In this document: one piece after another, positions 1-10,629 of the stretch
How the letters are laid out: every line of letters starts with the position of its first letter
Position numbering within the stretch: the stretch's first letter is position 1
Assembly (NCBI GenBank): GCA_950295325.1
Contig: OX485805.1
Span: forward strand, 58,304,758-58,368,757
Source of the DNA: Polytrichum commune
Lineage: Eukaryota > Streptophyta > Polytrichopsida > Polytrichales > Polytrichaceae
DNA length: 64,000 bases
Direction of reading: 5' to 3'
Translations under genes and position numbers: made by a program
The notes under the pieces: model-generated
Seen by the model: the letters and a program-made list of their open reading frames with translations, nothing else
Databases searched by the model: none
Told to the model about the DNA's origin: nothing

Positions 1-620
1 TTTGGGTCGAGCGACCCAATCCTTGTCATGGTCAACTACAACCGCCGAAGCTGGGGAAGGGGTTTGGGTCGACCGACCCAAACTTTCACAGGGTAAACCC
101 ACCCACACTCAGAAGGGGTTTAGGTCGGTCGACCCAAACTTTCACAGGGTAAGTCCACCCACACCGGGAAAGGGTTTGGGTCGGTCGACCCAAACTTTCA
201 CAGTGTAAATCCACCCACACTGGGATGAGGTTTGGGTCGCTCGACCCAAACATTACATATGATGGGATAAGGTTCCTACTCTGTCCGTCCAAACCTTCTG
301 AGTACCTTGGGTAAGGGCCATTAACAATTCGTTCACGATGTGCGAAAAAGTTTGGGTCGACCGACCCAAATCTTCTAAAAGGTTTTACGATAAACGCCCA
401 CAGTGGGGTAGGGGTTTGGGTCGACCGACCCAAACCTCACAAGGGTCAGAGTAGACCCCCCCCCCCAACACTAGTGAAGGGGTTTGGGTCGACCGACCCA
501 AACCTCACAAGGGTCAGAGTAGACTCCCCCCAACACTAGTGAAGGGGTTTGGGTCGACCGACCCAAACCTCACAAGGGTGAGACTAGAACCCGCCCACAC
601 TAGTGTCGACCGACGTATAA
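1..620. repeat. Palindrome cluster (TTTGGGTCG-NN-CGACCCAAA type) of element A
   Basis: About nine copies of the 20-bp palindrome occur here at roughly 55-70 bp spacing (for example 63-82 and near 176, 231, 351, 416, 483 and 549). The two central bases vary (AG, AC, GT, CT). The spacers are themselves repeated (CACAAGGGT, CCCACACT). The cluster corresponds to 54470-54970 in B, which lies just upstream of B's transposase-like gene, so these probably sit in the 5' intron of A's off-window copy. Open frames here (VWVDRPK, FGSTDPN, LGRSTQT) are only the palindrome read in different frames. Confidence 0.85.
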
Positions 621-824
621 TGCGGCGTATAATGCAGCGGATATTGAGAGGTGTGTGGAATTTCAGCTCATTGCAAAGTTCACTGCGGACTTGCATGCTG
701 TGGATAGGTCCTCATGAACAGCAGCGTGAACGAACCTCGAAGTACAGCTCCGACTAAGAGTTCTCTCTACGAATTCAGGTGTGGGAGAAGAGCAAAAAGA
801 AACCAACTTTTGGGGGGTGCGCCC

Positions 825-831
825 CTTTATA
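825..831 (-). promoter_or_regulatory. Candidate TATA box for the off-window minus-strand gene
   Basis: TATAAAG on the minus strand lies in a block of roughly 200 bp (780-1000) that matches the inverted sequence 54100-54300 upstream of B's transposase-like gene, where TATAAAG is also present (54249-54255). Conservation in two copies supports a promoter. The transcription start is not visible. Confidence 0.45.
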
Positions 832-1241
832 CTATCCACCTCCACTTGCCCGACTTCCTCATTGGATGCCTTTCCCGCCTTGTTATTTCAAACGTCCTGA
901 CAGAATTCCCCGTTTTCTGTTTATTGTAGAAAATGCGCATCTTTCAATGCCCCTCTCATACCCCAGCCGTCATATGATTTAGTGTATGATATTTAATCTT
1001 TTTTTGGTTTTGTGTGTATATGACATACGACATTGGGAGGAAGGGTGGCGGCCACATTAATTTTTTCAAGTGTCACAACGGTATATTTTAACCAATATGT
1101 ATACCCAACCACAACTCCATTCAATGCTTTCAAGTGCAAACCTATTTCGGTGGGGTTGGGGCCATTTGGAGGCTGCAATTATGAGAGAGTTTCCAAGGCT
1201 TGAGGCCATTGTCATGATGAATAAAATTATTTATTTGTCTC

Positions 1242-1274
1242 CCCTAAACCCTAAACCCTAAACCCTAAACCCTA
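1242..1274 (+). repeat. Interstitial telomere-like tract (CCCTAAA)n
   Basis: There are about four tandem CCCTAAA units. Shorter tracts occur at about 1688-1705, 1884-1892, 2448-2478 and 4264-4275. All lie between the two divergent genes of the element, as do the tracts in B (32128-32172) and C (38877-38903). Confidence 0.9.
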
Positions 1275-1325
1275 GAACATTGCTCTATTATCTCGCATGG
1301 AAGTGTGGCAATGATAAACGTATGT

Positions 1326-1380
1326 AACACTATATTCGTTAAATTCAGACTTTCTCTAGTCTCAAATTAATATATGGATC
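1326..1380 (+). repeat. Terminal-inverted-repeat sequence inside element A
   Basis: AACACTATATTCGTTAA starts at 1326 and is followed by a short AGACT...AGTCT hairpin. The roughly 55 bp match the complement of B's right end (58707-58761) except near the hairpin start. Similarity fades after 1380, and no transposase-like gene follows where one would be expected. It is probably a remnant of a nested insertion or a rearranged end. The preceding 85 bp (telomere-like tract plus CTCGCATGGAAGTGTGGCAA) are repeated at 1685-1755. Confidence 0.7.
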
Positions 1381-1856
1381 AAACAAAAACTTCTACAATG
1401 TCACCCTAATGCATCATATACATATTAAATGATGATATTGATCTACTTTAATTCAAACATTACGGTATGGCATTAACCAATATGTAGACAAAAGAAGTCT
1501 AAACATTGTGTAACGCCTTATGGTAAGAGTCACTAAATACAATAGTTAAAGTGGTTATGAAGATCCTCGCAAGGGGAATTATTAATTTTGAAATCAAATT
1601 ATGTCATGACAAAGTTCATTTATTGTTCCAAATCTGAATTTGCAACAATGCAAGTGACAAGAGCTTTTATATATAATATGTTGTCATCCCTAAACCCTAA
1701 ACCCTACAATATTGTCCTCTTCTCTCGCATGCAAGTGTGGCAATGACGAATGTATGTGGACGTCGATAAGGGGATACTAACTACCAATGTCGCTTTTTAG
1801 TTCAATATTTCCATGCTAATTGAATCCATCCTCAAGTTCACTTCAAGCTTACTAAT

Positions 1857-2700
1857 GTGTGTGAACAAAACATCCAAAGTTGAACCCTAAACCCTTATAA
1901 CATCCACAACATGAAATTATACGTATTGACTAAACCATACACCAATTAGTATATCATGTTTAGACGTTCCAAATAACATATTCACATGATCAAGATTGTG
2001 GTCACTATAACCTTCCTATTAGACTCTTCTTAATATATAAACAACATTTCTTATATCTTTCTCCATTATCTAATATACGTGGAGGGAACAATGAACAACA
2101 ACACGATTGCTTGCATGGCTTCATTTGATGTTGTGCTTAACCGATTTACGTTTATATCACATTCCATATATTAAATACATCACGAACCATAGTTTATTGG
2201 CGACTATGTGATTCATCAAAGGGAGCAAAACATCCAAAGTTAGACCCCTAAGTCCTAATAACATCCACAACATGAAATGCTATTTGAATAAACACAAGAC
2301 CAATTAGTATATCACGTTTAAACGTCCCAAATAACAACTTAACATACTCAACATCATCTTTACTATAACCTTCCTATAAGACTCTTCTCACCAGTAAGTC
2401 AATGTTGTACGTTAATATTGGATAGATTAATATGTTATAACCATGACTCCTAAACCCTAAACCCTAAACCCTAAACCCCAAATCTTGTAGTTGTTCAGTG
2501 CTACCTCCATATACAAACAACATCAAGTTTGTCTTGCGCCATTATCTAATATACTTGGAGCGAACCTTCAATAACAACATGATTGCTTGAAGGGCTTCAT
2601 ATGATGTTGTGGTTCTCCGATTTGCTTTTATATCACATTCCAAGTACATATATCACGATCCATGGTTTATTGGCGACTATGTGATTCATCAAAGTGAATA
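1857..2700. repeat. Diverged direct duplication in the intergenic region of A
   Basis: Two units, about 1857-2220 and 2221-2700, share blocks such as AACATCCACAACATGAAAT, ACCAATTAGTATATCA and GGCGACTATGTGATTCATCA. Part of it (about 2060-2130) matches the complement of B at about 31400-31500, so this is element sequence. I see no coding capacity in 1381-3177. Confidence 0.7.
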
Positions 2701-3177
2701 TCTAGGGGATACCCTATAAAACTTGAGCATGTTAGCATTTTGAAATAAAGATCATGCAATTCCAAACCCTCACAATATGCACTTGGGGAAGGTATTCATT
2801 TAGGCTCCACATTCAAATATCCTCAATTTCCGAATTTCATGTTGGGGGGTGGGGATTGTCTTTTTTATTCATTGCATATTGTGTGAGTTGTTGGCATCAA
2901 TGGTAAAGTCTATTGTATTTGGCACGTAATTGTATTTTTTTTATAACGTGCTCAAACAAACGAGAAACCAATGACTTCAACTTGTTTGGAAAATTTAGTT
3001 AATGGTGTCATGTAAGTAGGAATTAAGTATTAGTGTTAGCATAAAGTTGCGTTGTAAAGATGTATTAGTTGTATAAATGGTTTAGTTTTTTAGAATACCT
3101 CATTTGATGTATACCTTAGGCTACTCCAAAGTCTATTCAAAATTGTACTACCCGCTAAGGGTTTACTCCTTAGAGGG

Positions 3178-4078
3178 ATGGGAGTTAGGGTTCCCCGTAA
3201 CCCTATTCCCGTTGCTGCCCTAATCACGTTGGCACCCTATTCGCGCGGTTCGGGGCCAATTCCCGAGGGTAACAAAACCCCAGCCGCCAAGCATTCTCCT
3301 CCTTTCTCTCTCTCTCTCCCGCCAACCTTTCGCTCCGCGCCTCTTGTGGAAGCGCCGCCTCTCCTGAAGCGCCGTGGCGATTCAGGGTGGCGTTTTTCTT
3401 TACATTCCTTCTCCACCCTTTTTTCTTCTCCTTCCCTCCCTTCTCTTGCTGTAGCGGGAGATTGCACTAGTGTTGCAATATATAGCATTGTTGAAGTGTT
3501 TTCCAGATTGTTGAAGGGTTTTCCAACATTCTGTGTGAGCTTTAGGCAGTGCTTGCGAGAGTTCGAAGTGTGGATGAGTGCATGTGAGTGCTTGTGAGTG
3601 CATGTGAGTGCTTGTGAGTGCATGTGAGGGCTTGTGAGTACATGTGAGTGCTTGTGAGTGCATGTGAGTGCTTGTGAGTGCATGTGAGGGCTTGTGAGTG
3701 CATGTGAGTGCTTATGAGTGCATGTGAGTGCTTGTGAGTGCTTGTCAGATTAGGAAGTTCTATAAGAGATACAAAAGTGATACAAAAGTGCTTTCAGAGA
3801 TTTAGTTATTGTTTTGAGAGATTCAGTTGTTGTTTTAACAGACTCAGTTGTTGTTTGAGAGTTACAATTGTTGTTTGAGTGATTCTGAAGAGACTCAGGA
3901 GTTCTGTGAGAGATTGTGGGTTTATTGAGAGATTCAAGAAAGGTTTAAAATCTTTGGTAGTTGTTTGCGAGTTTTAGCGTGTCTGCGAATAGGAATTCAC
4001 TGATTCTGTCTTAGTCGAAGAAGAGCACTTGTTCAAAAGCAACCATCTGCAACGACTACAACAGAAACCCTCAACAAA
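3178..4078 (+). promoter_or_regulatory. GC-rich promoter and 5' untranslated exon of gene 2, element A
   Basis: AT-rich DNA gives way to GC-rich DNA near 3180. It contains a GCGCCGCC / GAAGCGCC block resembling the inverted B sequence at 30240-30660. A pyrimidine-rich stretch and a minisatellite follow. AAG followed by GTATTG at about 4079 fits a splice donor, giving a 5'-UTR intron that ends at TTTGCAG directly before the ATG at 4590. The transcription start cannot be placed. Confidence 0.5.
3583..3745. repeat. 20-bp minisatellite GAGTGCATGTGAGTGCTTGT
   Basis: About eight tandem, slightly varied copies lie in the presumed 5'-UTR exon of gene 2. They create an artefactual minus-strand frame rich in CTHKHSHALT. 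No counterpart is obvious in B or C. Confidence 0.9.
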
Positions 4079-4128
4079 GGTATTGTTTTTCAAGGGGTTC
4101 CAATATGTGTTTCTTAATTGACAGTGTT

Positions 4129-4164
4129 GTAGCATACACAATGCATAAGCATTGTATATGCTAC
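4129..4164 (+). other. Conserved hairpin in the 5'-UTR intron, element A
   Basis: Arms GTAGCATACACAATGC and GCATTGTATATGCTAC flank an ATAA loop, with one G-U type mismatch. The matching intron of B has a hairpin at 29715-29752 with a compensated base change (GTAGC/GCTAC against GCAGC/GCTGC). C has a different hairpin at 43200-43228 at the same relative place. Confidence 0.75.
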
Positions 4165-4199
4165 ATGCCAAGTTTAAAAAACTATATTAAAATAGAACA

Positions 4200-4562
4200 G
4201 TTTGGGGAGACGACCCAAACACAGCCTATAGTTTGGGTCGATCGACCCAAACAGCACGATGTGCTTTGGGTCCCTAAACCCTAAACACAGCCTATAGTTT
4301 GGGTCGATCGACCCAAAGCACATCCTGCTGTTTGGGTCGGTCGACCCAAACGCAACCTCTACAGTATAAACTTTTCAAGAAATCCTTGATGACAATATAA
4401 AACGCAAATCCACCCAAGATAACGAAATACCATATAAACATATAAATGAAGTTCTAAAATAACAAGACACAATCCAAAAATAAATGCGTTGATGCATTAC
4501 ATTTCCCTTCCATCACGTGACATCTAATCTATTGTGAAGAAGTTTGGGTCGAACGACCGAAA
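4200..4562. repeat. Palindrome copies in the 5'-UTR intron of gene 2, element A
   Basis: Five copies or near-copies of TTTGGGTCG-NN-CGACCCAAA occur around 4201, 4232, 4297, 4331 and 4542. The first and last are imperfect. B has the equivalent set at 27986-29620 and C at 42600-43300. Confidence 0.85.
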
Positions 4563-4589
4563 CTAACATCCTTGCTTCTTTCTTTGCAG

Positions 4590-7500
4590 ATGGCCCCAAA
4601 GAAAAGACCAGGAGAAAGGTGGTTCATGCTTGCGCCAGACGTGTTATGGCAGGAGCACGAAACACCTCAGGATGACTCATATGTCCCTAAGGACGGGCTT
4701 GTCCTCGCCTGGTCAATTCAAGTAGTAAAAACCTCCATTTACAAACTGATATTCGTTGTCAAAGTAGGGACCGTGGAAAAACATACCTGGGCGACTCTTA
4801 CAGGATGGGAGGTGGCGTCGGTCCAGTCTTTTGGAGACTACGCAGACGTCATCCTTGAGAACAACGCTGTGCAGAATGCTCATATGTTTCTGCACCAGTT
4901 CGTCGAACCCTTTGACGCTACATATGCAAGGGAGTCATGTGTCGAACCTGATGTAATCAAACCCGAGACAATTTTCATCGATGCCAGTACATCGAATACA
5001 AAGGTCTCGAGCCGGTTTACGAAACTAAAGCATGCAATCAGCGTGCTCAACAAAGCCCTGCAGAGCAAAACGAAGTCTCAGCAAGCCGTCAGGCGGAAGG
5101 TACCCACTGAGGAAGGTGCAGGGTCGTCAAGGCCTCAATCAGTGAGGATGCCGCAACCAGTCCCGGCTAGCTCAAGACGAACCACTCCATCGGAGACACC
5201 GGCGGATAGCCAGACTCCTACGCCTTCTGGCAGCCGCCAAACAACTCCCTCCAAGAGGGCGAGAGAGTCATCTGTGATGACTGACGAGCCAGTCTCTCCA
5301 GAATTGCGCATGCCGAAGCCAGGGCAGGAAGTGGATGCAGGGGAGATCCAAAAAATCGTGAACAATTTCACGACCAAGTGCTCCCATTGCTTTTTCATGG
5401 GCAGGGATTTCAAATTCGACGTGAACATCAGTCAGTGTCATCTCGCGCCACCAGAAAAATGTGTCCGGGCAAAAGAAGACGCCTACGTCGATTGGATAAT
5501 CGCGCAGATCGTTAGCGAACAATTCAAAGACGACAGGCAAACCATTGTAGTGATGCCTCAGGGACTGAAGAAAATGCCTACCCCTGAAATGTGGGCGACA
5601 ATTCAAAAAGGCGATTTTTGGCTCATAGACGGCCAACACAGCGTTGAGGCTTCCAAGAAAATCCAACTAATGACTGAGTGGGACGATCCCAACCATCAGA
5701 AGGAGAAGTTGAAGGTGTGGAAGGCACTGGTGGTGTGGTCTGACGATGAGACCCGACTGAGCGACATCTCCCGTTACTTTAACATGGGGAATAAGAAAAG
5801 GGCCTACCAAGCTTCCTGGATAAGGAATATCATGGCCTCGCGGGAGGTGTGGGAGTTCTATGGTAGGCCTCCCAAGGAGAGGGAGAATGCAAAGGACAAG
5901 AATCCCAAGTGGGAGGTGAGTATTGTTTGGGTCGATCGACCCAAACTCCTTTTGCAGCTTTATTTGTGTACTTTGGGTCGCTCGACCCAAACTCTTGTTG
6001 CAGTCATGTTTTTTAGTTTGGGTCGCTCGACCCAAACTCTTGTTGCAGTCAGGTTTTTTTTAGTTTGGGTCGATCGACCCAAACTCTTGTTGCAGTCATA
6101 TTTTTTTTAGTTTGGGTCGATCGACCCAAACTCTTGTTGCAGTCATGTTTTTTTAGTTTGGGTCGATCGACCCAAACTCTTGGTGCAGACACTGGTCATG
6201 ATATGTTTTGGAAATCACATGTTCATATCTAACATGCATTCAAATGATTGTTTTGATCACATGCAGGACTTCAAATACCAAATGATAAATAAATTCTCCT
6301 CCATTGATAATGCTAGTCACAAACAGAAGAAATACAACGAGCTTAGAGGGGAGATTTATTTAATAACAGCATCCGACTCCGTTTGGATGAAGTGGAAGAG
6401 TGTATTTGAGAAGCATGAGACGGGTGAGCTCATCGACCCGGACACAGGAATTTTCTTCAACCAAACCACGCGCTTCAAACAAATGAAGCCTCTCGTGAGA
6501 GAGTTCTTTAGAACTCTTCAAGGCCTTTCCGAGACGGAGATGGAGAAGGCGGCGGCGCACATCTTGCATTTCACGCCCACGGCGAAAAGGTGCTGGGTGC
6601 ACCCGAAGATTGTCTTCTTAAAGCCCAAATCCTTCGTCCCTTCATGCTACACCATGAAGGAATGGACGGAGAATAGGAAAAAGAAGACAACTATAGTGCA
6701 GGAGCTGCATAAATTGCTGCCGGAGAGGAATATTGTCGTGGACGGCGAGGTTCATGAGGCTAACTGGAGAGCATTCAAAGCTGAATATAAGTTCACCAGT
6801 GCCTCCATGGCGGCTCTAATAAGGGAAGCGGGGGATGACTTCTTGCGGGCCAAGATGGTGAAGGGTGGGAAGAACCGGGCGCTTCCGGATCACACAGCGC
6901 GTGCGTTCTCGAACTTCATCAAGGAGAAGAAGATTGTCCAGTTTGAAGGGGACGCTTACTTCAACCTTGTCACCTTCGAGCCTTTGAAAATTCAGGGCTG
7001 GCCAGGTCAAGACGCCAGAATGGCGATAAGGACGAAAGCAGGGGGGCGTTTCCCATTCGGAATGATAGATTTCAGGAACATTCCTGGAAGCTCATTTGAG
7101 GGTACGATGAGCACACTGTTTTACGACCCCTTCCTATCTAAGTTCGTCGATTATGCGAGTCCTAAGTTCAGGGAGGTTGATGTCTGGCTATGGATAGTCG
7201 AGGATAGGAGGGCGGAGCAGGTGTACGACCTTGTCCGGAAATTGCAGCCGGAGTATGCAGTCTCCAAGTCTCACTACATCGCCGCACCGGTGGAGGGGGC
7301 CTACACGTCGTTGAAGGACAAGAAGACCAAGGTCGTCAACGTCCTGTGTTTGTACTTCGTGTACAAAGCGGAGTTGTTGAAGGTGCCGAACCACCCTATA
7401 TCCCGGATGGACAAGCTCTTCCAAGTTCCAGATGGGTTAGGTTCCAGCAAATGCCTATACGACGAGGCCAAATACGCAAACTATCCTGCAGATGAGCTGC

Positions 7501-10500
7501 GGATGGAATTCTACATGCGGATGCTGAGGACGCTGACTAGGAGAGGGGACTGTATCTTCAACGTGTTCGGGGGCTCGAAACCCCTCTATGCTGCCATGGT
7601 AAGTTACATTCTTTAGCTCTTGCGCAGTTTGGGTCGGTCGACCCAAACTAGTCTCTCTCTTGGTTTGGGTCGGTCGACCCAAACTAGATATTGTTTTTGG
7701 TCTTGTTTTTTGTCTTGCAATTTCTAATTTCTATATAACTTGGATTGTGTAGATGTTGGGGTTGAACATCTACTCGTACATAGAGGATAGCGATCTGCAA
7801 TTTTACAGGACGCAGAAATCGCTGGCAAAGAAGATGGATATCCTCGATTGGATCCCGGGAAGCTACGTGGACGAGGTTGTTGAGGGGGGTGAGAACCCTC
7901 TTGATTGGGCGAGGCGGATCAACCCGGAAGAAATTGCGATGAGGGCAACAACCCAATTACCCGAACCTCTAGTCGGGTTGCATCCGGGCAATCCGTCCCG
8001 TACAGGAGGTGGAGAGGTGGAAGAGGAGGAGGAAGAAGAAGAACACGGAGAGGAGGAAAAGGAGGGGGATGTGGAGGAAGGGGCAACGGGATTCACGCAA
8101 GAATCTGAAGCCCCTCAGAGGAAGAAGGCTATGCGTGTGGCAACCCCGCAGAGTAAGATGATGCCCGTCCTTACGGTGGACGATGCGAGGGATATGTACT
8201 CCAGGGACACGACTGCCACGTTCCGGGAGAGGAGGAAGTTAAAGGGAAAGAAGCTCTATGGCGATTACGCATTGGAGGAGACCATTGCCATTAGCAGCGA
8301 GGACGACGACGACATTGAGCTCGCCAAACGGCTCAGATCGGATCCCCCCTCCCCGACAGCGTTCGCAGGCATGGTTAGGGTGAAACCCGAAGTCCTCACT
8401 GTGGACGAAGCCAACGAGAAGATGCGTAGAGACGAGGAGCAGCGCGTCCGCCTGCAGAGGGCTGCCGCGGAAGAACCCTCCGTGCGGAACGAGGTCGCAG
8501 AGCTGAGGGCTCTCCTCTTGGAACAAGAAAGACTAAGGGCGATGGCCCAACCTCCATCCAGCGCCGACTTGATATCGCAAGTCATACAAGGGATGTGGGC
8601 GCAAGGATTGGTGGTGGCTCCATCCAGCTCGTTTCCGCACTTGCCCCCCGGTTTCCCAGCGCAGAGCATCCCTCAGCACCCAGTGTCGCAAGGGTCATTC
8701 AGCTTCCAGCACATGATGCGGCCGCCCCATGTTCCGTACGCGCCGGTCCAACAAGTGGACGATCCCAACATCTGGCGCGTATCTGGAGCCTCCTCCCTGT
8801 TGGGCCCTCCACCACTACGACCCCCCATAGTGATGGCGCCCCCTCACCAGCCGGACGATCCCAGGATGTTTGGGTCGACCGACCCAAACCCACCCTCGAC
8901 TGTAGTGCCCCAAGGCGCCTCCCCCGATGCAGGACAGTTTGGGTCGCCCGACCCAAACCCCGGAGCAGCTCAGTCCTCCCTTGACAAACTTGTGTCTCAA
9001 AGAGACACAACCATGTTAGATGTTGAAGGCCTCCAAGGGCCTGGTGATACCTCTAATCCTAACCAAATCGATGAACCCATGCATGATGCATATGCGGAGA
9101 TTGGTTTAGGACAAGGGCCTGATGCTCAACCTTTGCAGGACAAGGTCCCTAACGTAGGCGGAGAAGGCGGTGGCGAGAGAGGTGGGGCACCGGGGACGGT
9201 GGAGGCATCCACATCGTCGAGACATGACCAGGGCGAGGTAACACACTGAGCCCTCCCAGTTTGGGTCGACCGACCCAAACCTCCTTGGTCATTGTCTTGT
9301 TGGCGTGGTCTTGTCCCCCCTAGCTATGAGGAACTACACCCCCCCGACGCACCCAACAACGTGCTCCCCCCGCGATCCCCTTCGTCTCACCTCACTCGAC
9401 TACGCTCAACCTTGGCGGCGCGCAACCAATTTTGTAGATGTACAATTAGGATAGTGTGAATGCCCTCGTTCACCGCCCCCCCCCCCTCAAATTGTACATA
9501 GAGATTTGTAACAATAAAATTATTATTTTTGGCGCCCATATGTTAGCATCCGTGTCCCAATGTATGTTGTTCCCCTTGTATGTTTTTGTTGCCACCAATG
9601 GTCCAATTCTTCTTGTGTTTGCACAAAATTTCCGTTCTGCTTGAATTAAACATAGCATAACATAGTCCTCGCCGCCTTCTCTCGCTCGTCGCCGCAGGGA
9701 TCGGAGCATAGCGTCGTGGCTCCCCACCGGTCCTCCCCGAGGAGCGTGGAGGACAGCGCGGTGGTCCCCCCGATTTTGCCCTCCCCGTCTCCGCCGCCCA
9801 AGACACGGTTCCTGGTGCTAGACCTCAACGGGGTCCTCGTCCAGTGCGTGCACTGTCCCAAGGTCCCCACGGTGCCTTTCTGCAAGCCCGAGGACGCCAA
9901 CTACGATGGTCCCCCCGCGTACATCAAAAGCAAGCTAGTGTACCTCCGCCCGTGGCTTCGGCGCTTCCTGCAGGTCGCCCTATCCAAATGGTGGGTGATC
10001 GTGTGGAGCTCCATGAAGTCCGAGAACACCCAGGCCGTCGTGGAGTTCATCTTCAAGGGACTCCAACCCCCGTGCTTGGTCCTAGGACAGGATTCTTGTA
10101 AAACATTGTACACCCCCGAGGGCAGGGTTGTGAAGAAGCCCAACAACCCTGTCGTAAACCAATTTCTTAAGGTCTTGAAGCCAGTCGTATGGGACCAACG
10201 TCCGACCATGGTCGGCTGTCCCTACGACGTTCGCCCCACCCGTGACAACACGTTGATGGTGGACGACAGCGCTTCCAAGAACATTTTGAACCCGACCTCG
10301 AACTTCATAGTTTGCCCCACGTGGACGGTCGAGAAGGTCCGAGACTGCTTTTTGTTAGACCTACTTAAGAACATTCAAACGCTCGTGGGGAGCGGACTAC
10401 CCGTGCCCCGGTTCCTTAGTTGTAATCCGATAGGCGAAAGATACATGGATCCGAAGGACTATATGTACAGAGAGTTGTACGCTCACGCGAAATATAATAA

Positions 10501-10510
10501 ACTCATTTGA
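4590..10510 (+). CDS. Gene 2 of element A: ParB-like, methyltransferase-like and FCP1-like multidomain protein (intact)
   Basis: Exons 4590-5915, 6267-7598, 7753-9237 and 9698-10510 are all open and join in phase 0 at GT-AG sites, giving about 1651 residues. The start ATG directly follows a TTTGCAG acceptor, as in B and C. Residues 1-442 end in a ParB/sulfiredoxin-like domain with D347-G-Q-H350-S. Residues 443-890 resemble a beta-class or MT-A70 amino-methyltransferase: IDFRNIPG may stand where [DN]PP[YFW] is expected, VWLWIVED resembles the following strand, and VFGGSKPLYAAM (875-886) resembles motif I. Residues about 900-1380 are an acidic, coiled and proline-rich linker carrying two translated palindromes. 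Residues 1382-1651 are an FCP1/NIF-type HAD domain (DLNGV at 1423, DDS at 1570). Intron 3 retention would end the protein three codons later (VTH). Joining rests on sequence logic, not cDNA; the HAD exon could be a separate gene. Confidence 0.75.
5916..6266 (+). repeat. Intron 1 of gene 2 (A) with six palindromes
   Basis: The donor GAG|GTGAGT and acceptor ATGCAG|GAC bound the intron. Six copies of TTTGGGTCG-NN-CGACCCAAA are spaced about 45 bp apart with the spacer CTCTTGTTGCAGTCA repeated. B intron 1 (26313-26628) has five copies with a different spacer (TGTATGAAGAAAC). C intron 1 (44655-44802) has one copy of the C-type palindrome. Confidence 0.85.
7599..7752 (+). repeat. Intron 2 of gene 2 (A) with two palindromes
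   Basis: GTAAGT and TGTGTAG bound a 154-bp intron that splits the methyltransferase-like motif I from the following MLGLN strand. Two palindromes start near 7627 and 7664. B intron 2 (24795-24980) also has two, and C intron 2 (48992-49225) has three of its own type. Confidence 0.85.
9238..9697 (+). other. Intron 3 of gene 2 (A)
   Basis: The donor GAG|GTAACA lies just before an in-frame stop, and the acceptor GCCGCAG|GGATCGGAGCATAGCGTCG is identical in B. One palindrome (near 9259) follows the donor. The rest is pyrimidine-rich and AT-rich with no coding signal. The same donor (GAG|GTAA) is kept in all three elements. Confidence 0.7.
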
Positions 10511-10629
10511 GATACTACATGGTGTGCCATTGTGTGTGATATAGTATGCCTCAATTGTATATCGATTTTCTCATGCTCCCCCCCTGCCCCCCTCCCCTTG
10601 GGTTTTGTTTGTTTTAATTTTCCCATCAG

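Noticed and set aside
1-600. Many overlapping open frames (VWVDRPK, FGSTDPN, LGRATQT repeats), also at 54449-55059 and 26294-26714
   Set aside because: They are the palindrome and its repeated spacers read in several frames on both strands; there is no independent coding signal.
3237-3683. Minus-strand frame with CTHKHSH repeats
   Set aside because: It is produced by the 20-bp minisatellite.
5916-6266. CRISPR-like array (regular palindromic repeats with spacers)
   Set aside because: Spacers are themselves repeated, the sequence is an intron of a plant transposon, and there are no cas genes.
4590-9237. Bacterial contamination suggested by the ParB/methyltransferase-like content
   Set aside because: The genes have GT-AG introns, are bounded by plant-type repeats and sit in AT-rich eukaryotic DNA with telomere-like tracts.
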